64,000 nucleotides of DNA from Prado023 sp963736425 (GTDB lineage: Bacteria; Actinomycetota; Actinomycetes; S36-B12; CAIYMF01). Below are positions 28,911 to 41,876 of the stretch, one piece after another. The DNA lies in NCBI GenBank assembly GCA_963736425.1, contig CAVTOX010000022.1:43752-107751 (forward strand). The letters run 5' to 3'. The position numbers and the translations under genes were made by a program. The notes under the pieces were generated by a model that worked only from the letters and a program-made list of their open reading frames with translations, made no database searches and had not been told where the DNA came from. The stretch's first letter is position 1. Every line of letters begins with the position of its first letter.

Positions 28911-30104
28911 ATGAGTGGACGGACGGACCCCGCGCGGCCGGTCCTGCTGCGTCAGCTCAACGACCAGCGCGCCGTCGAGGAGCTGCTGGCCAGGGGAGCC
29001 CTGTCGCGGACCCAGCTGGCGATCGCGACCGGCCTGTCGAAGCCGACGATCTCGGAGGTCATCACACGACTTGAGGCCGCCGGGCTCGTCCAGCTCGTCG
29101 GTCAGGACTCGGGACGCCCGGGCCCCAACAGCAGCTTGTACGACGTCCCGACCTCGCGGTGGCTCGGGGCCGCGTACTCCCTGCGCGTGGGTCGGGTGAC
29201 TGGCGAGCTCGTCTCCGTGCGCGGCCAGCGGCTGTCCGACCTCGACCTGAGCCTGCGCCGGCTCCCCCGTGACCCCGGCGAGCTGATCGCAGCCCTGAAC
29301 TCGCGGCTGCTCCTTGAGGCGGGCGCCGCACCCGATACGCCGATCGGCGCCGTTGCGGTGGGCGTCCCCGGCGCCTACGACCCGGACGCCGACCGGATCG
29401 CCCACCTCGACGGGCTCCCCGCGTGGAAGGCCCCCGGTATCGCCGCCGAGATCCAGCGTGGTGTCGGCGGGGCAGCCGCCGTGAGCATCGAGAACGACGC
29501 GAACCTCGCCCTGATCGCCGTGAGCCCGCCCGAGAGCGCCGGCCCGGGCGTCACCTGCCTGCTGTGGATGGCCGAGGGTGTCGGCCTGGCGATCTCCGTG
29601 GCGGGGCACCTGTTCACCGGATCCGCGGGGCGCGCCGGCGAGATCGGCTACGTGCCGGTCATTGGGCCGTCGGGCCCGAGGGATGCCTCGGCCCACCCCA
29701 CGAGCCTCCAGGACCTGATCAGCAGCGGGGCGGCCGCCGGGCTCGCCGCCCGCCACGGCGTACCTGGGCACACAGGCACCGACGCGATGGCGTACGCCGT
29801 GACCCATGCCGACGAGCCGGCGTCGGAGCGCTTCCTGGCTGAGCTCGCCGAGCGCGTGGCCCTTGCCGTCAGCGTCGCGCTGGCGGTCCTGGCCCCATCC
29901 GAGGTGATCCTCGGAGGGAGCCTGGGCAGCGCCGGTGGCGTGGAGCTCGCCCGGCGCACCGAGCGGGCGCTGCGGACCCTCACTCCGTTGCGCACCCGCG
30001 TGACCCACACCCCCGCGGGCGATGACCCGGTCCTGGCCGGCGCTGCCCGGCGCAGCACGGCGCTTCTTCGGCAGTCCGTACTCGCCGAGGTCCGCATCCC
30101 GTGA
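28911..30104 (+). CDS. ROK family transcriptional regulator
   Basis: The 397-residue protein combines an N-terminal winged helix-turn-helix (residues about 15-65; LSRTQLAIATGLSKPTISEVITRLEAAGLV) with a ROK sugar-binding domain. It retains the ROK-like blocks AVGVPGAYDP, IENDANLALIAV and GHLFTGSAGRAGEIGYVPV, but lacks the CxCGxxGC zinc motif typical of ROK kinases and of NagC/Mlc. It is thus probably a pure repressor sensing a sugar or sugar phosphate from this pathway. It leads the operon ROK-SBP-permeases-GH4-kinase and has a palindromic operator just upstream. Confidence 0.9.
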   Translation: MSGRTDPARPVLLRQLNDQRAVEELLARGALSRTQLAIATGLSKPTISEVITRLEAAGLVQLVGQDSGRPGPNSSLYDVPTSRWLGAAYSLRVGRVTGELVSVRGQRLSDLDLSLRRLPRDPGELIAALNSRLLLEAGAAPDTPIGAVAVGVPGAYDPDADRIAHLDGLPAWKAPGIAAEIQRGVGGAAAVSIENDANLALIAVSPPESAGPGVTCLLWMAEGVGLAISVAGHLFTGSAGRAGEIGYVPVIGPSGPRDASAHPTSLQDLISSGAAAGLAARHGVPGHTGTDAMAYAVTHADEPASERFLAELAERVALAVSVALAVLAPSEVILGGSLGSAGGVELARRTERALRTLTPLRTRVTHTPAGDDPVLAGAARRSTALLRQSVLAEVRIP

Positions 30105-30142
30105 ATCGCAACGACCCAACAACACCACCCGAGGAGACGGAC

Positions 30143-31492
30143 GTGAACACGAATCGAAGCACGTGGCAGCGAGCATGCAGGGCCGGCGCAGCAGTGGCCC
30201 TGGTGCTGAGCGTGGCAGCCTGCTCAGGATCCGAGGAGCAGGCGGCACCCGTGGCCAGCGCTGCGCCCTCCGAGCTGTCGGGGACCGTGAACTTCTGGCA
30301 CTTCTTCTCAGGTCGGGAGGGCGAGGCGATCCAGCAGCAGGTCGACGCGTTCGAGGCGGCCAACCCGGGCGTCACCGTCGACGTGAAGTCCGGTCAGGAC
30401 GACGAGAAGACGATCAAGGCGATCGCCGCGGGCCAGCCCATCGATGCGGTGCTGTCCTACTCCACCGACCAGATCGGCAAGTTCTGCTCGACGGGCGCCT
30501 GGCAGGACCTCGGGGCGTACGTGACCCGGGACGGCGTCGACCTCAACCAGATCCCCGAGGTCGTGCGGGACTACACGCAGTTCCAGGACAAGCGGTGCGC
30601 GATGCCGGCGCTGTCCGATGTGTACGGGCTCTACTACAACAAGAAGATGCTCGCCGACGCCGGGTACACCGAGCCGCCCAAGACCCTGGCCGAGCTCGAC
30701 GAGATGGCCAAGAAGCTCACGAAGCGCGATGCGGACGGCAACATCGAGGTCGCAGGATTCGTCCCCACCAACGGCTTCTACGAGAACGCCCCTGCGCACT
30801 TCGCACCGGCCTTCGGTGCCACATGGCTCAAGGAGGACGGCACCTCCAACATCGCCTCCGACCCCGGCTGGGCGCAGATGCTCACCTGGCAGAAGGACCT
30901 GGTCGACTGGTACGGCTACGACAACCTGAAGAAGTTCACCTCCGGGCTGGGCCAGGAGTTCTCCGCGGACAACGCCTTCCAGGCCGGCAAGGTCGCCATG
31001 ATGATCGACGGCGAGTACCGCAACGCGTTCATCAAGGACGAGGCGGCTGACCTCGACTATGGCACGGCGCCCTTCCCGGTGGCCCCGGACAAGACCGATC
31101 AGTACGGCGCGGGCTACCTGACGGGCAACGTGCTGGGCATCGGCCGCGGCGCGCAGAACCCCGAAGCCGCGTGGGCGCTCATCAAGTACCTGAGCACCGA
31201 CACCAAGGCCGTCGTGGACCTGGCCAACGCGATCAAGAACGTCCCGACGACGACCCCGGCGCTGGAGTCCGCGGACCTCGAGAAGGACGCCAACTACCAG
31301 ACGTTCCTCGACGTCTTCGCCAACCCGATCAGCTCGACCACGCCGGCAACGGAGAGCGGCAAGGCCTACCAGGACACGTTCTCCACGTTCGTCAGCGACT
31401 ACCTCGCGGGCAAGAAGACCGACCTGCAGGCGGGGCTGGCTGAGGTCGACCAGCAGATCAACGACCAGATGACGCTCGGCGAGGCCCCGTGA
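30143..31492 (+). CDS. ABC sugar transporter, solute-binding lipoprotein
   Basis: The 449-residue protein is a family 1 extracellular solute-binding lipoprotein. The signal peptide ends in LSVAACSG with the lipidation site at Cys27. The mature part has the usual VNFWHFFSGREGEAIQQQVDAFEAANPGV opening strand and helix. GTG at 30143 is preferred over an in-frame GTG at 30101 because GAGGAGACGG lies just upstream. Given the kinase and glycosidase in the operon, the ligand is likely a di- or oligosaccharide such as a beta-glucoside or chitobiose; that is inference. Its stop overlaps a GTG that probably starts the first permease. Confidence 0.92.
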   Translation: MNTNRSTWQRACRAGAAVALVLSVAACSGSEEQAAPVASAAPSELSGTVNFWHFFSGREGEAIQQQVDAFEAANPGVTVDVKSGQDDEKTIKAIAAGQPIDAVLSYSTDQIGKFCSTGAWQDLGAYVTRDGVDLNQIPEVVRDYTQFQDKRCAMPALSDVYGLYYNKKMLADAGYTEPPKTLAELDEMAKKLTKRDADGNIEVAGFVPTNGFYENAPAHFAPAFGATWLKEDGTSNIASDPGWAQMLTWQKDLVDWYGYDNLKKFTSGLGQEFSADNAFQAGKVAMMIDGEYRNAFIKDEAADLDYGTAPFPVAPDKTDQYGAGYLTGNVLGIGRGAQNPEAAWALIKYLSTDTKAVVDLANAIKNVPTTTPALESADLEKDANYQTFLDVFANPISSTTPATESGKAYQDTFSTFVSDYLAGKKTDLQAGLAEVDQQINDQMTLGEAP

Positions 31493-31580
31493 CCATTGCG
31501 ACCGCCGCTGTGGGGTCCGGCGCCGCCCGGCCCCGGCAGCCCGTCCCCCGAGGATCGGGCCGGCGGGCCGGCGGCGGCTG

Positions 31581-32480
31581 GTGATCGCCTCGATGCTGGC
31601 GCCGTGGTTCCTCGGTGTCCTGATCTTCTTCGTCTACCCGCTGATCGACACGATCTACCTGAGCTTCACCCGCTACGACCTGCTGTCACCGCCGAAGTGG
31701 GTGGGCCTGAACAACTACCGGTTCATGTTCACCAAGGACCCGCGGATCGGGCAGGCCACGTTCAACACGCTCTGGCTGACGGCAGTGATGGTCACCGCGC
31801 GGATGCTGTTCGCCCTGGTGGTGGCCTCCCTGGTGGTCCGCCTGAAGTCCGGCGGCGGGTTCTTCCGCACCGCCTACTACCTGCCCTCGCTGGTGCCGCC
31901 GGTGGCCGGGACCGTGGCCTTCGTCTACCTCTTCAACCCTGCGACCGGCCCGGTCAACCAGGTCCTCGGCGCGCTGGGGCTCCCCGAGCCGCTCTGGTTC
32001 AACTCCCCGGAGTTCGCCAAGCCCGCCCTGGTGCTCCTGGGCCTGTGGGGAGTCGGTGACCTCATGGTGATCTTCCTCGCCGCACTTCTCGACGTGCCCA
32101 AGGAGATGTACGAGGCGGCGGCGCTCGACGGGGTCAACTCGTGGCAACGGTTCCGCTACATGACGATCCCGACGATCTCCCCGGTGCTGGCGTTCGCGGC
32201 CATCACGGGAGTCATCGCGACCCTCCAGTACTTCACGCAGGCGCTCGTCGCGGCCGCCACGGCCTCGGGGCAGGCCACCACGGGCGGCGGCGGGGCGACG
32301 TTGCTCGGCTACCCGGAGGGCTCGACCCTCACCTACGCCCAGTGGCTGTTCAACATGGGCTTCAAGAACTTCTACCTCGGCTACGCCTCAGCGATGGCCG
32401 TCATCATGTTCATCGTCTCCCTGGCCGTCACCCTGTGGCTCATCCGGCGCTCGCCCACGCTGATGAATGCAGGGAGGTGA
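31581..32480 (+). CDS. ABC sugar transporter permease (MalF-like)
   Basis: This permease has about six membrane helices and the EAA loop EMYEAAALDGVNSWQRFRYMTIPTISPVL that contacts the ATPase. The annotated GTG at 31581 gives 299 residues but begins almost inside the first helix. A GTG at 31489 overlaps the binding-protein stop (GTGA) and encodes a basic tail VTIATAAVGSGAARPRQPVPRG that would join this frame after a one-base change near 31560, in a GC-rich stretch. The true protein is therefore probably about 330 residues, and a base may be missing. No ATPase gene is present; a shared MsiK-like ATPase encoded elsewhere is likely. Confidence 0.9.
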   Translation: MIASMLAPWFLGVLIFFVYPLIDTIYLSFTRYDLLSPPKWVGLNNYRFMFTKDPRIGQATFNTLWLTAVMVTARMLFALVVASLVVRLKSGGGFFRTAYYLPSLVPPVAGTVAFVYLFNPATGPVNQVLGALGLPEPLWFNSPEFAKPALVLLGLWGVGDLMVIFLAALLDVPKEMYEAAALDGVNSWQRFRYMTIPTISPVLAFAAITGVIATLQYFTQALVAAATASGQATTGGGGATLLGYPEGSTLTYAQWLFNMGFKNFYLGYASAMAVIMFIVSLAVTLWLIRRSPTLMNAGR

Positions 32481-32488
32481 GCAACGAC

Positions 32489-33376
32489 ATGGCCGTCATC
32501 GACAGACCCGCCGAGCAGGTCGCGCAGCGTCCGACCGCACCGTCCGGGTACGCCCGCAGGAGCCGGCTGGCGTGGATCGCCGACCACGCCTTCTCCATCG
32601 TCCTGATCGTGGTCTTCCTGGCCCCGTTCGTGTTCATCGTGCTGCAGTCGTTCATGCCGACGAAGCAGGCCCTGACCGCCGAGCTGTGGCCGCAGTCCTG
32701 GCATCCGGAGAACTACATCGAGGTCTTCACCAAGGCGCCGATGGGCCGCTACCTGGTGAACACCGTGATCTACGCGGTCCTGGCCACGGTGTTCATGCTC
32801 GTGTCCAGCATCCCGGCCGCGTACGCATTGGCGCGGTTGCGCTTCCGCGGGCGCAGTGTGGCCTTCCTGGTGGTGCTCATGATGATGATGCTGCCGCCGC
32901 AGGTGACCCAGGTGCCGATCTACGTGATGTGGACCAAGCTGCACCTGACCGGCACCCTCTGGCCGATGATCCTGCCCAACCTGCTCGCGGACGCGTTCAG
33001 CATCTTCCTTCTTCGGCAGTTCTTCATGACGATCCCGGAGGAGTACTCGGACGCCGCCCGGGTGGACGGCTGCTCGGAGTGGCAGGTGCTGCGCAAGGTG
33101 ATCGTTCCGATGGCCAAGCCGGGCATCGCCGCGGCCGCGATGTTCATGTTCTTCTTCTGCTGGAACGACTTCTACGGCCCGCTGCTCTACACCTCGGAGG
33201 CGCCGGAGAACTGGACCCTGTCGCTCGGGCTGGCCTCGTTCCGCAACATGCACCAGGTGCAGTGGAACCTGACGATGGCCGCGACGATCCTGGCGACGCT
33301 GCCGCTGCTGATCGTGTTCTTCCTGGCCCAGAAGGTGTTCGTCGAGGGCATCACGTTGACCGGAGTGAAGGGATAG
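32489..33376 (+). CDS. ABC sugar transporter permease (MalG-like)
   Basis: The 295-residue second permease has six hydrophobic segments and the EAA-type loop EEYSDAARVDGCSEWQVLRKVIVPMAKPG. It ends with EGITLTGVKG, the common terminus of MalG-type CUT1 permeases. The ATG at 32489 follows AGGGAGGTGA by a normal spacing; a GTG at 32477 overlapping the previous stop is an alternative. It pairs with the MalF-like permease to form the membrane channel of the importer. Confidence 0.95.
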   Translation: MAVIDRPAEQVAQRPTAPSGYARRSRLAWIADHAFSIVLIVVFLAPFVFIVLQSFMPTKQALTAELWPQSWHPENYIEVFTKAPMGRYLVNTVIYAVLATVFMLVSSIPAAYALARLRFRGRSVAFLVVLMMMMLPPQVTQVPIYVMWTKLHLTGTLWPMILPNLLADAFSIFLLRQFFMTIPEEYSDAARVDGCSEWQVLRKVIVPMAKPGIAAAAMFMFFFCWNDFYGPLLYTSEAPENWTLSLGLASFRNMHQVQWNLTMAATILATLPLLIVFFLAQKVFVEGITLTGVKG

Positions 33377-33378
33377 TC

Positions 33379-34645
33379 ATGAAGCTCGCCGTGGTGGGTG
33401 GGGGATCCACCTACACGCCCGAACTGCTCGATGGCCTGGCCGCCATGGGGGATCGGCCGCTGTTCGAGGAGCTCGTCCTGCACGACATCGACGCCGAGCG
33501 GCTGGCGGTGGTCGGTGGGTTCGCCGAGCGGATCCTGCGCGCCTCGGGCTCGTCGGCGAGGCTGACGCTCACGCAGCGACCTCGAGGCTGCCGTCGACAG
33601 CGCCACCGCGGTCCTGCTGCAGCTGCGGGTCGGCGGCCAGGCGGCGCGGGCCAGCGACGAGTCGTTCCCGCTCGCCTGCGACTGCCTGGGCCAGGAGACG
33701 ACTGGCGCCGGAGGCCTGGCCAAGGCGCTGCGGACGGTCCCGGTGGTGCGGGGCATCGCTGAGGTGGTGCGTGCCCGCGCCCTGCCCGATGCCTGGATCG
33801 TGGACTTCACCAACCCGGTCGGGATCGTCACCCGCGCGCTGCTCGAGGACGGCCATCGGGCGGTCGGGCTGTGCAACGTGGCGATCGGGTTCCAGCGGAT
33901 GTTCGCCGGATGGCTGGAGTGCGAGCCGGATCGCGTGGCGTTGGACCACATCGGGCTGAACCACCTGACCTGGATCCGGTCAGTGACGGTCGACGGCCAC
34001 GAGCGGATGCCGCAGATCCTGGCCGAGCACGGCACGGAGCTCGCCGAGAGGCTGGAGATGCCGCTGGGCCTCGTCGAGTCGGTGGGGGCGATCCCGTCGT
34101 ACTACCTGCGCTACTTCTACCAGCACGACGAGGTGGTCCGCGAGCTGCAGTCCTCAGGCACCCGGGCCGCCGAGGTCATGGCGATCGAGGCCGACCTGCT
34201 GGCCATGTACGCCGACCCGCAGCTGACCGAGAAGCCGGCGCTGCTCGAGCAGCGCGGCGGGGCGTTCTACTCGCAGGCCGCGGTCGCCCTCGTCGAGTCG
34301 CTGCTCGGCCAGCCGGGTGCGCACCCGCGACACGTGGTCAACGTCCGCAACGGTTCGACGATGCCCTTCCTCCCGGCGGACGCCGTGATCGAGGTGCCCG
34401 CCGAGGTGGATGCCGAGGGGATCCACGTCCTGCCCGTCGCAGATGTGGCCGCCAACCTCCGCGGACTCATCAGCCACGTCTCGGCCTACGAGGAGCTGGC
34501 ACTGGACGCGGCGATCCATGGCGGTCGCGACCGGGTCCTGGCTGCCATGCTCGCCCATCCCCTGATCGGGCAGTACGACGTGGCCGAGCGGCTGACCGAC
34601 GACCTCCTGGCCGCCAACCGCGCCCACCTGCCGTGGATCGCCTGA
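33379..34645 (+). pseudogene. family GH4 glycosidase (6-phospho-beta-glucosidase-like), one frameshift
   Basis: GH4 enzymes use NAD+ and a metal ion in a redox-assisted hydrolysis of sugar glycosides. The N-terminus from ATG at 33379 shows the NAD-binding motif VVGGGSTYTPELLDGL. At about 33580 the homology moves to another frame: DLEAAVDSATAVLLQLRVGG follows if one extra base is removed. The rest is intact, with DFTNPVGIVTRAL, the metal-binding Cys in GLCNVAIGFQ, GLNHLTW and a C-terminal DDLLAANRAHLPWIA. The intact length would be about 421 residues. GH4 normally acts on phosphorylated disaccharides supplied by a PTS, whereas here it sits with an ABC importer and a kinase. TGATG overlap with the kinase. 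Confidence 0.85.
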
Positions 34646-35616
34646 TGAGCTCCCCACCGAACCTGGTCCTCGGCGTCGACGGCGGCGGGAGCAAGACGCA
34701 TGCGGCCGTCGCCGACCTCGACGGGCGACTCCTGTCCGAGTCCGTCGGACCGGGGTGCGGCCACGGCGGGTTGGGCTTCGCGAGGGCTGCCGCCACGATC
34801 AGGGCGGCCGTTGACGCTGCCCTGGCCGAGGCGGGCGCCCACGCTGGGCAGATCGCCCGCGCCGGCGTCTTCGTGTCGGGCCTGGACCTCCCCGATGAGG
34901 TGGCGGGGCTGCGCGCGGAGCTCGCCCCGGCGGACTGGGCCGCTCATGGCCTCCTGCTGGACAACGACGTGTTCGCACTGCTGCGGGCCGGCACGGACTC
35001 GCCCATCGGAGCGGCGGTGGTCTGCGGGACGGGCATCAACGCGGTGGCCGTGGGTGAGGGCGGTCGGGTCGGTCGGATGCTGGCCCTGGGCCGGGAATCT
35101 GGCGACTGGGGCGGCGGTCACGGCCTGGCCGAGGAGATCCTGTGGCACGCGGCCCGCGCAGAGGACGGCCGGGGCCCGGCCACGGCGTTGCGCGGGATCC
35201 TGCTGTCACGAACGGGGCGGGAGTCGGTGCGTGAGGTCTCCATCGCCGTCAACCGGGGTCAGCTGCGGGTCGGGAGCTGGATCGACGTGGTCCCCCAACT
35301 GCTCGCGGCGGCTGCCGCCGGCGATCAGGTGGCGGTCGAGCTCGTCACGGCCCAAGGTGCGGAGATCGCGGCCTGCGCTGCGAGCGTCCTGGCGGAGGTG
35401 GCTCTGCTCGAGGACCCGGTGCCTGTCGTCCTGGGCGGCGGCATCCTGGCCGGCCGCGACCCGATCCTGCTCGAGGCGTGCGCTGCCGAGCTCGAACGGC
35501 GGGGGGTGCGTGGACAGATGGTCGTCGCGGACCGACCACCCGTGGCAGGCGCAGTCGACCTTGCCCGTGAGGCGCTGGCCGGACGGGACGTCGACCAGCG
35601 CCTGCAGGGTCAGTAG
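34645..35616 (+). CDS. BadF/BadG-type N-acetylglucosamine kinase-like protein
   Basis: The 323-residue protein belongs to the BadF/BadG/BcrA/BcrD ATPase family, which includes N-acetylglucosamine kinases. Phosphate-binding loops are visible: LGVDGGGSKTHAAVADLDG at the N-terminus, LLDNDVFALLRAG, VVCGTGINAVAVGEGG and the SGDWGGGHGLAEEI block common to NAGK-like kinases. Late in the chain is VPVVLGGGILAG. It is the last gene of the sugar operon and overlaps the GH4 stop (TGATG). It could phosphorylate the monosaccharide released by GH4 or the incoming disaccharide before hydrolysis. Confidence 0.85.
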   Translation: MSSPPNLVLGVDGGGSKTHAAVADLDGRLLSESVGPGCGHGGLGFARAAATIRAAVDAALAEAGAHAGQIARAGVFVSGLDLPDEVAGLRAELAPADWAAHGLLLDNDVFALLRAGTDSPIGAAVVCGTGINAVAVGEGGRVGRMLALGRESGDWGGGHGLAEEILWHAARAEDGRGPATALRGILLSRTGRESVREVSIAVNRGQLRVGSWIDVVPQLLAAAAAGDQVAVELVTAQGAEIAACAASVLAEVALLEDPVPVVLGGGILAGRDPILLEACAAELERRGVRGQMVVADRPPVAGAVDLAREALAGRDVDQRLQGQ

Positions 35617-35960
35617 CGGGGCAGCGGCCCTGCGGCGAGGACCTCGAACAGCTCGCGCTCGTTGAGAGCCGACAGGTCGTAGGTCATCTCGAAGCCCTCG
35701 GACAGGTCGAGGTGGGCACGGGTGCGCCACCAGGCACGCGTGACCGAGTCGTCGGCGACGCAGGTGATGTCGCCGGCGTCGTCGAGCTGGCCCAGGTAGA
35801 CGGTGCCGCTCGGGGGCTGCTGGCCGGCCTTGAGGACGGCTGCGCCATGCTCGGTGAGCAGCACGGTGACGTCACCGCGGGCCTCGGCGAGGGTGCGCAG
35901 GTGAGCCTGCGCGGCGGGGGTGGCCACGATGTGGGCGGGGGTCTCGTCAACGGTGAACAT
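35610..35960 (-). CDS. small protein, distant DUF779-like
   Basis: The 116-residue protein has an order of motifs loosely like DUF779 (VATPAAQAHLRTLAEARGD, TVYLGQLDD, then RAWWRTRAHLDLSEGF), but it lacks the paired cysteines of that family, so the link is weak. No function can be given. The ATG at 35960 has GGAAGACAGG upstream; an in-frame ATG at 35975 lacks a ribosome binding site. It converges with the kinase gene, overlapping its end by 7 bp. Confidence 0.55.
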   Translation of the reverse strand: MFTVDETPAHIVATPAAQAHLRTLAEARGDVTVLLTEHGAAVLKAGQQPPSGTVYLGQLDDAGDITCVADDSVTRAWWRTRAHLDLSEGFEMTYDLSALNERELFEVLAAGPLPRY

Positions 35961-36158
35961 GTGCCTGTCTTCCATGTGAGGGAACGTTCATGTAAGGCAA
36001 GCATTGCCACGGTGAGCGCCCGCAATCCAGTTACTGGCGGGTTCTACCGATGGGTAGTGTCGGGGACCCGGCGGTGGCCCGTGGGGTCGGATCGCCGGGA
36101 TCGCCCGGGGGGTCGGCGGAGCGTCCTACGGGGGCCGCTCGCGCGGGGCCGAGTGAAC

Positions 36159-36191
36159 TTGACGCTGGCGTCAACTTGACGCTAACGTCAA
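36159..36191 (+). promoter_or_regulatory. tandem TetR-type operators overlapping the carboxylase promoter
   Basis: Two 16-bp palindromes, TTGACGCTGGCGTCAA (36159-36174) and TTGACGCTAACGTCAA (36176-36191), lie 17 bp apart. The first TTGACG can serve as -35 and TAACGT (36183-36188) as -10, with an 18-bp spacer, placing the transcript start at or next to the GTG at 36197. A bound repressor would block the promoter. The same tandem arrangement occurs upstream of the TetR gene at 45640-45672. Confidence 0.85.
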
Positions 36192-36196
36192 GTTTC

Positions 36197-37819
<1,623 letters not shown>

Positions 37820-37827
37820 GGCGCGAG

Positions 37828-40050
<2,223 letters not shown>

Positions 40051-40053
40051 GGC

Positions 40054-40437
40054 TCAGCGGAGGTCGAGGGTCCGCAAGGGCGCGACCTCCGCGATCCGCT
40101 CGAAGTCGGCATCCCGGTGGGCAACGACGTCGCCGTACCTCAGTGCGACCGCGGCGATGAGGCAGTCGTTCAAGGACCGGATGGTCGTCCCACGGCGTCG
40201 GCAGGCGCGGTACAGCATCGCTGCGTCGCGATAGTCACGGCTCGGATCGACGGCGCGGAGGTTCACTGTGGCGAGGCGGGCCTCCACGGCGTCGGGGTCA
40301 CGTGCACCAGCCAGCACCTCACCGACGATCGGCTCAGTCACTGCGAGGGGCTGACCAGCCGCGGCCAGGGCTGCCTTCAGGCCACGTGTGCTGCCTCGGG
40401 CGATCTCGATCCAGATCGAGCTGTCGATCAGCAGCAT
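40054..40437 (-). CDS. vapC: PIN-domain toxin, VapC family
   Basis: The 127-residue protein is a PIN-domain ribonuclease of a type II toxin-antitoxin pair. The opening motif LLIDSSIWIEIARG holds the first catalytic aspartate (Asp5). A second acidic residue is in LAVTEPIVGEVLAG and a third in RSLNDCLIAAVALRYGDVVAHRDADFERIA. VapC toxins cleave RNA, often tRNA, when freed from VapB. Its ATG at 40437 shares a base with the vapB stop, so the two are coupled. Confidence 0.88.
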   Translation of the reverse strand: MLLIDSSIWIEIARGSTRGLKAALAAAGQPLAVTEPIVGEVLAGARDPDAVEARLATVNLRAVDPSRDYRDAAMLYRACRRRGTTIRSLNDCLIAAVALRYGDVVAHRDADFERIAEVAPLRTLDLR

Positions 40438-40655
40438 CAGAGGGCCTCGACGGGGTCGTCCAGGGCGCCCTCGGGCAGCTCCCACCCGGTTCCCTCGATC
40501 TCGAAGACATAGTCCAGCAGGGCCTCGCCCGTGAGCGCTGGCCCGACAAGGCGTTGCAGGGCGAGCTCGACTGCCGATCGCTTCGTCGTCAGCCCGTACT
40601 TGGTCATCGCGCGCGCGATCAGATCGTCGTCGATCTCGATGTTGGTGCGTGTCAT
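40437..40655 (-). CDS. vapB: VapB-type antitoxin
   Basis: The 72-residue protein begins MTRTNIEIDDDLIARAMTKYG, typical of ribbon-helix-helix VapB antitoxins, and continues with TTKRSAVELALQRLVG. The acidic, proline-containing C-terminus should wrap around the VapC toxin. It should bind its own promoter upstream of 40655 and repress the pair. Antitoxin first, toxin second and overlapping stop/start is the standard order. Confidence 0.85.
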   Translation of the reverse strand: MTRTNIEIDDDLIARAMTKYGLTTKRSAVELALQRLVGPALTGEALLDYVFEIEGTGWELPEGALDDPVEAL

Positions 40656-40763
40656 ACACCAAGCGTACACATCAGGTCGATGTGCCATGGCGCTCACCCG
40701 AGGACCGGGTCGCAGGCCCATCGGGGGGTGGCACTCAACCGCCGCGCGGAGGATGCTGGAGGT

Positions 40764-41876
40764 ATGGGCACCCAGGCCCGGCAACGCAGCGTCCCTCCGG
40801 CGACATGGCCCGGGCGGTGGTGGCACGCGCTCGATGACGGGCGGATCCAGTGCGACCTGTGCCCGCGTGAGTGCCGACTGCACGAGGGGCAGCGCGGCCT
40901 GTGCTTCGTGCGCGCCCGCGAGGGCGACGCGATCGTGTCGACCACCTACGGACGGTCGTCGGGATACTGCGTCGACCCGATCGAGAAGAAGCCGCTGAAC
41001 CACTTCCTCCCCGGGTCCTCGGTGCTGTCGTTCGGCACGGCCGGCTGCAACCTCACGTGCAAGTTCTGCCAGAACTGGGACATCTCGAAGTCGCGCGATC
41101 TCGACACCCTGGCCGACGCCGCGATGCCGCAGGACATCGCGATCGCCGCGGAGCGCCTGGGATGTGCCAGCGTCGCGTTCACCTACAACGACCCGGTGAT
41201 CTTCGCCGAGTACGCAATCGACACCGCGCTGGCGTGCCGGAGCCGCGGGATCCGCACGGTGGCGGTGAGTGCGGGATACGTGAACCCTGAACCGCGTGCC
41301 GAGTTCTACCGTCACATGGACGCGGCCAACATCGACCTCAAGGGATTCACCGCGGACTTCTACCACCGCGTCTGCGGCGCCGAGCTGGCTGCGGTGCTGG
41401 AGACGATCGAGTACGTCGCCACCCGGACCGATACGTGGTTGGAGCTCACGACCCTGATCATCCCGGGGCACAACGACTCGGAGCCGGAGCTGGACGCGCT
41501 GACCCGCTGGGTCGTGGAGCACTGCGGGCCCGACGTCCCGATGCACTTCAGCGCGTTCCACCCGGACTGGAAGATGCGCGATGTCCCGGCCACGCCGCCA
41601 GCCACCCTGACCCGTGCGCGGATGATCGCGATGGCCAACGGGGTGCGCTACGCCTACACGGGCAACGTCCATGACGCCGAGGGCGACTCGACGATCTGTC
41701 CCGGCTGCCACCGGCCCGTGATCGAGCGCGACTGGTACGAGATCCGGGGATACCGGCTCAACGATGACGGGGGCTGCGCCGGGTGCGGCACACCGATCCC
41801 CGGCGTGTTCGACGGCCCCGCCGGGACGTGGGGCCGCACGCGCCTGCCCGTGCGCATCGCCGAGGTCATCCGATGA
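40764..41876 (+). CDS. amrS: AmmeMemoRadiSam system radical SAM enzyme
   Basis: The 370-residue protein is the radical SAM member of the AMMECR1/Memo/radical-SAM trio. The 4Fe-4S motif CxxxCxxC is Cys95, Cys99 and Cys102 in GCNLTCKFCQNWDISKS. An N-terminal cysteine set (Cys30, 33, 37 and 47; CDLCPREC) and a C-terminal pair of knuckles (CPGCHRPVIERDWYEI, then CAGCG) suggest additional metal sites. The reaction is unknown. The ATG at 40764 follows GGAGGT closely. The Memo-AMMECR1 fusion gene begins 98 bp downstream on the same strand. Confidence 0.92.
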   Translation: MGTQARQRSVPPATWPGRWWHALDDGRIQCDLCPRECRLHEGQRGLCFVRAREGDAIVSTTYGRSSGYCVDPIEKKPLNHFLPGSSVLSFGTAGCNLTCKFCQNWDISKSRDLDTLADAAMPQDIAIAAERLGCASVAFTYNDPVIFAEYAIDTALACRSRGIRTVAVSAGYVNPEPRAEFYRHMDAANIDLKGFTADFYHRVCGAELAAVLETIEYVATRTDTWLELTTLIIPGHNDSEPELDALTRWVVEHCGPDVPMHFSAFHPDWKMRDVPATPPATLTRARMIAMANGVRYAYTGNVHDAEGDSTICPGCHRPVIERDWYEIRGYRLNDDGGCAGCGTPIPGVFDGPAGTWGRTRLPVRIAEVIR

